Shown here: one piece after another, positions 61,096 to 64,000 of the stretch | How positions within the stretch are numbered: position 1 is the first letter of the stretch | How the letters are laid out: the number at the start of each line of letters is the position of its first letter | NCBI GenBank assembly: GCA_013399895.1 | Contig: VXBA01005593.1 | Coordinates: forward strand, 97,456 to 161,455 | Direction: 5' to 3' | DNA length: 64,000 nt | Source: Serilophus lunatus | Lineage: Eukaryota > Chordata > Aves > Passeriformes > Eurylaimidae | Position numbers and translations under genes: made by a program | The notes under the pieces: model-generated | The model's database searches: none | What the model was told of the DNA's origin: nothing | What the model saw: only the letters and a program-made list of their open reading frames with translations

Positions 61096-63801
61096 CTACA
61101 AAAAGATAAGCAAAATGAACTGATGAATCAATGTTGGCACATTATGAAGTTGAAACCAACTGCAGTTTGGACCTGGCTGTATTTTCCCTCTTCTCTCCTC
61201 TTAGAATTCTGCCCTTTTTTGCTTTTTTTCTCTTTGTGCAATACTCTGAGTCAGCTGCACTTCATCCCTTGGGTGAGGGAATATAAGCTGCCTGTAACTA
61301 CTGGCTGGCAAGAAATGCACACCCTGGCCCTGGCAAAATGCTTGGAGTGTGCAACTGAAGAAGGAGAGTAGCCCTTTAACCACTTCTCCTCACAACATTA
61401 AGCTCCACAGCTATGCTGTTCATCCATCAGGCCAATGTGACTCTCAGTGGGTGTCTCTGAATGAGAATTACAGATTTGATGTACACAGGGCACCAAACCC
61501 ATAATTAGATAACGAACCCAAATCCGGAATAGTATTTAGGCACTTGGGCCCCTATTCAATACAGGATGAAAGGGTCCAAAATAAAAATTTTGAATATTTT
61601 GGCAACTTGCGTTGTGTTTGAACGTTTGAACCTCCCTTTTTGAAGTTCAATACTCACATCTTCAAACAATAAAGCAGGGAATTCCTGAGAATCATTCCTT
61701 TAGAATCAGTTGAATTAAAAAACCACAAAGCACAAGTGATGCCATGGCAATTCCTGCCCTCCTAACCATGGAAAGTAGAAATAAGTGTAGAAATACTCAC
61801 TTTCACAGCAATTTTGAGAGACACTTCTCTGATGCTGTACAAGGGGGGATAGAGTCTGCCTTCTGCAAGATTCTGCTCTGTCACCTCAGCAGCAATAGCC
61901 TAGAAAGAAGAGCAGGCAAATTTACAGAGGTGATCACAACCACATACCACAATCCCTGGAATTACATGGCATGTGGCTGAAACCTCAGCAGCATCAGGGA
62001 CTAGTTCTGTTCAAAATACATGTATGTACTCATTTCATTACAGATTTCACAGTGGTGGAAGTGCTGTGCTAGGCAGCAGTTGTGGAGGACAACCCTGTCA
62101 GGGCTCCTGCACCTCTGTAGGTGCAATGGAAGCATGAGCTTTCCCTGAGCTGGAGCTTCAGCTGAGCTGCAGCTTTTTGCTGTGGCTGTGCCATTTTGCC
62201 TCCTCATCACCCCAGGCCAGGTTCTTGAGAGCACCTGAAGAAGATGCATGTGCCCCTTATCGTCTTTTTTTAAAGTATTAGTAAATGCCAGTAGGAAACC
62301 TCTGCTGTGATGAGGAAGATATCATCAGAGACGTGCCGGACTCCACAGGAAACGACTCCCAGTGCCACTCCTGGGAAAACGTAGGCATTGTTTCCTTGGC
62401 CAGGGAAGAAGGTCTGTCCACTGGGCAGGGTTACCTTTGGGAATGGACTCCCACTTGCGAATATTCCCCGGCCCTGATCAAAGAGAGAGAAAAAGGCATC
62501 CATATTCAGAAGAGAAGTCTTAGATTTCTGCTGCTCACCATGATCTGTGCGCAAGGGACACTGGCGAACAAGTGGACAAACCTCCAGCCAGTCAGTGAGA
62601 GGCATCTCCATCACAGCCACCTCCATCTGACACTTGTCATCTGACCTTATCCCCAGAGCCATGAATAGAGCCATGGACAGGGCCACTGAGCACTGAGTGA
62701 GTGTTTGCACTGCAAATGGCCTGACCTTGACGAGTTGTCTCTCTATCTATCTCCATTGATGGAGTGTGAAGAGAGACTTATGTGGGAGAAAGGTCTGGGG
62801 CTGTGTGATTGCTCTGGGCAGAGGCACATGGTGGGGAGGGTAAAGGAAAGAGTGAGACAAGGGCTCCTCTCTCATGCCAAGTCAATTGACATGGCAATAA
62901 TTCTCTGGTTACTTTGGATCTGAGTTGAGTGATTAAGCTGTTACATAAACAATTATGTTGGCAAAACATAGGGAACAGAGACCAGGAAGGATAGGACATG
63001 CCAGACAGCTGCGGGTGAAGGAGGCAAAGCACTTTCTTTATGGGATGACAAAGTAATTCAGGCTGGTGAGAACCCAAATTCCTGCCCACACAGCAAGGCC
63101 AGCTATGAAATCAGAACAGGTTGTTTTGGGCTTTATCCAGTCTGGACTCGAAACTTACACAAGGTCAGAGACTGCAGAAGCAATCTGAACCTCTCTTCCA
63201 CCTTCTGACTCTCCTCACAGCATTTTAGTTTTTCTTTATGACCAACTTGAACCACTCTTATTTCAACTTACGCACACTGTCACTCGTCTGCCCACAATGT
63301 ACCACTGTGATTTCCTTGGTACAGCCATGGTCACAGTGTACCTGGAGCATCCAGCTTCCCTTGGGTGAACTCCAGTACACAGAGTTACACAATAGTTAGG
63401 GTTGGATGAGACCTGTGGAGATCTAGTCCAAGCCCCCTGCCAAGACAGGGTCACCTAGAGCAGGTTACACAGGAACGCGTCCGGGTGGGTTTTGATTGTC
63501 TCCAGAGAGGAGACTCTATGACCTCCCTGGGCAGCCTGTTCCAGCGCTCTGCCGCCCTCAACATAAAGAGGTTCTTCTGAATGTTGAGGTGAAACTTCTC
63601 ATGTTTTAGTTTGTGGTCACTGCTCCTCATCCTGTCTCTGCGCACCACCAAAAAGTACCTCGGTGAGGCGGTAGCACTGCTCCGCTGTGCACTCCGCTTT
63701 GCTTGTGGGGTTGCTCAGGGCAAACACAATGGGCCTCTCGTTGAAGGCTGCCATGTCCTTCAGCAGCTTCTCAGTGAAAGCCCCTGAAACAGCCGCAACA
63801 C
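60934..63801 (-). CDS. ME3: ME3, mitochondrial NADP-dependent malic enzyme, last four coding exons
   Basis: Malic enzymes oxidatively decarboxylate malate to pyruvate and CO2; ME3 is the mitochondrial NADP-dependent form. Exons on the - strand, in transcript order, are 63801-63659, 62473-62300, 61899-61801 and 61095-60934. They join in frame to 191 whole residues, preceded by two bases of a split codon, and end in TGA. They cover the end of the nucleotide-binding domain and the C-terminal domain. Conserved blocks are NERPIVFALSNPTSKAECTA, GRGIFASGSPF, PGQGNNAYVFPGVALG, EGRLYPPL and WYPEPEDKEAFV. The Asn residues of NPTS and GQGNN belong to substrate-binding motifs in this family. GRGIFASGSPF, YKHGLASWYPEP and SPDYDSFLLDDYSWP favour ME3 over ME1 or ME2 as I recall them. 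No stop or frameshift is seen. About two thirds of the protein lies beyond 64000. Confidence 0.92.
61801..61899 (-). CDS. ME3: ME3 coding exon (EGRLYPPL)
   Basis: The acceptor is CTCTTCTTTCTAG and the donor is the consensus-quality GTGAGT. The exon is 99 nt, phase 0 at both ends. It encodes AIAAEVTEQNLAEGRLYPPL then YSIREVSLKIAVK, matching the malic enzyme C-terminal domain. Confidence 0.93.
62300..62473 (-). CDS. ME3: ME3 coding exon (GRGIFASGSPF to FLITAE)
   Basis: The acceptor is TTTGATCAG. The exon is 174 nt, encoding 58 residues in phase 0. It carries GRGIFASGSPF, PGQGNNAYVFPGVALG and VRHVSDDIFLITAE. The donor is GAG followed by GTTTCC, which retains only the GT of the consensus. Reading through would add a few residues and reach a stop. 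Confidence 0.92.
63110..63330 (-). repeat. Old CR1 fragment in an ME3 intron
   Basis: GGGCTTTATCCAGTCTGGAC, CTTACACAAGGTCAGAGACT and a CCCACAATGTACCACTGTGA block follow the order of an antisense CR1 3' region, with heavy divergence. Confidence 0.6.
63385..63650 (-). mobile_element. CR1 3' fragment in an ME3 intron, ending next to a splice donor
   Basis: On the + strand: TAGGGTTGGATGAGACCTGT, AGGGTCACCTAGAGCAGGTT, GGGTGGGTTTTGATTGTCTC, GGGCAGCCTGTTCCAGCGCT and TGCTCCTCATCCTGTCTCTG. This is an antisense CR1 3' end in good condition. Its 5' truncation point lies within about ten bases of the donor at 63658. Confidence 0.9.
63659..63801 (-). CDS. ME3: ME3 coding exon (NERPIVFALSNPTSKAEC)
   Basis: The acceptor on the - strand is GTTGTTTCAG. 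The first two bases complete a split codon, then VAAVSGAFTEKLLKDMAAFN and ERPIVFALSNPTSKAECTAE, ending CYRLTE. The donor is GAG followed by GTACTT, a poor match to GTRAGT. The exon is 143 nt. CR1 sequence begins about nine bases into the following intron. Confidence 0.92.
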
Positions 63802-64000
63802 CTGAAACAACAACAGCAGAGTGAGGTGGTGCTTTCTGATGGTCTGACTTCAGTGCATTGGGCTGATCCCTCTGGAATGCCTCTGTTGGTAAATGAACTG
63901 TGGGAGGGAATAGGCTTCATTTCTAAAGATGCAGATGATGTTTCTTTCTCATATTATGGTGAGATTAAAAGCCTATCTCAAAATAAAGCACTAGTGTTTT

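Noticed and set aside
62270..62299. Extension of the ME3 exon beyond FLITAE as the normal C-terminus
   Set aside because: Two further exons with strong malic enzyme similarity follow in frame, so this extension is at most an intron-retention product.
1..64000. Search for CRISPR arrays, bacterial operons, phage or other prokaryotic systems
   Set aside because: Split genes, CR1 repeats and polyA signals show vertebrate nuclear DNA. No regularly spaced repeats or operon-like gene packing were seen.
1..64000. tRNA, snoRNA and microRNA genes
   Set aside because: No A/B-box or C/D-box arrangement or convincing hairpin was recognised by eye. A covariance-model scan would be decisive.

Overview
The window is vertebrate nuclear DNA and almost certainly avian. 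Genes are split by GT-AG introns, intergenic spacers are long and AT-leaning, and the interspersed repeats are overwhelmingly CR1-type LINE fragments, mostly 5'-truncated, with two endogenous-retrovirus-type LTRs. This repeat mix is typical of birds, and the LTR types suggest a songbird, though that is inference. Most short open frames are chance.

Layout: (1) Positions 1-8378 hold intron or 5' sequence of PRCP with degraded CR1 pieces. (2) Positions 8379-18832 carry eight + strand coding exons of PRCP (lysosomal Pro-X carboxypeptidase), joining in frame into 437 residues with an intact Ser/Asp/His triad and the stop codon. The first exon (signal peptide and about 56 residues) was not found and is probably upstream. 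PolyA signals lie at 19014 and 19880. (3) Positions 19.9-47.8 kb are a gene-poor spacer with several CR1 copies, an LTR/CR1 cluster at 33.5-36.6 kb, and stretches resembling conserved regulatory DNA (homeodomain, octamer and SOX-like motifs). (4) Positions 47.83-49.15 kb are a GC-rich CpG island containing a 573-base assembly gap. After the gap comes the C-terminal part of FAM181B on the + strand, with a stop and a nearby polyA signal. (5) Positions 49.15-60.76 kb are spacer with a possible regulatory element near 54.6 kb and small tandem repeats. (6) Positions 60.76-63.80 kb hold the last four coding exons of a malic enzyme, best matched to ME3, on the - strand. They are separated by short introns into which CR1 elements have inserted.

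PRCP and FAM181B lie in the same order and orientation as I recall for human 11q14. ME3 is several Mb away in human, so its position about 12 kb beyond FAM181B, converging on it, suggests a lineage-specific rearrangement. The three genes do not form a pathway: PRCP is a lysosomal peptidase, ME3 a mitochondrial NADP-malic enzyme, and FAM181B a poorly characterised developmental protein. I found no RNA gene, CRISPR array or prokaryotic system. The most interesting items are the ME3 splice donors (one abutting a CR1), the candidate regulatory elements and the FAM181B gap. Family assignments come from recalled protein sequences, not from a search.
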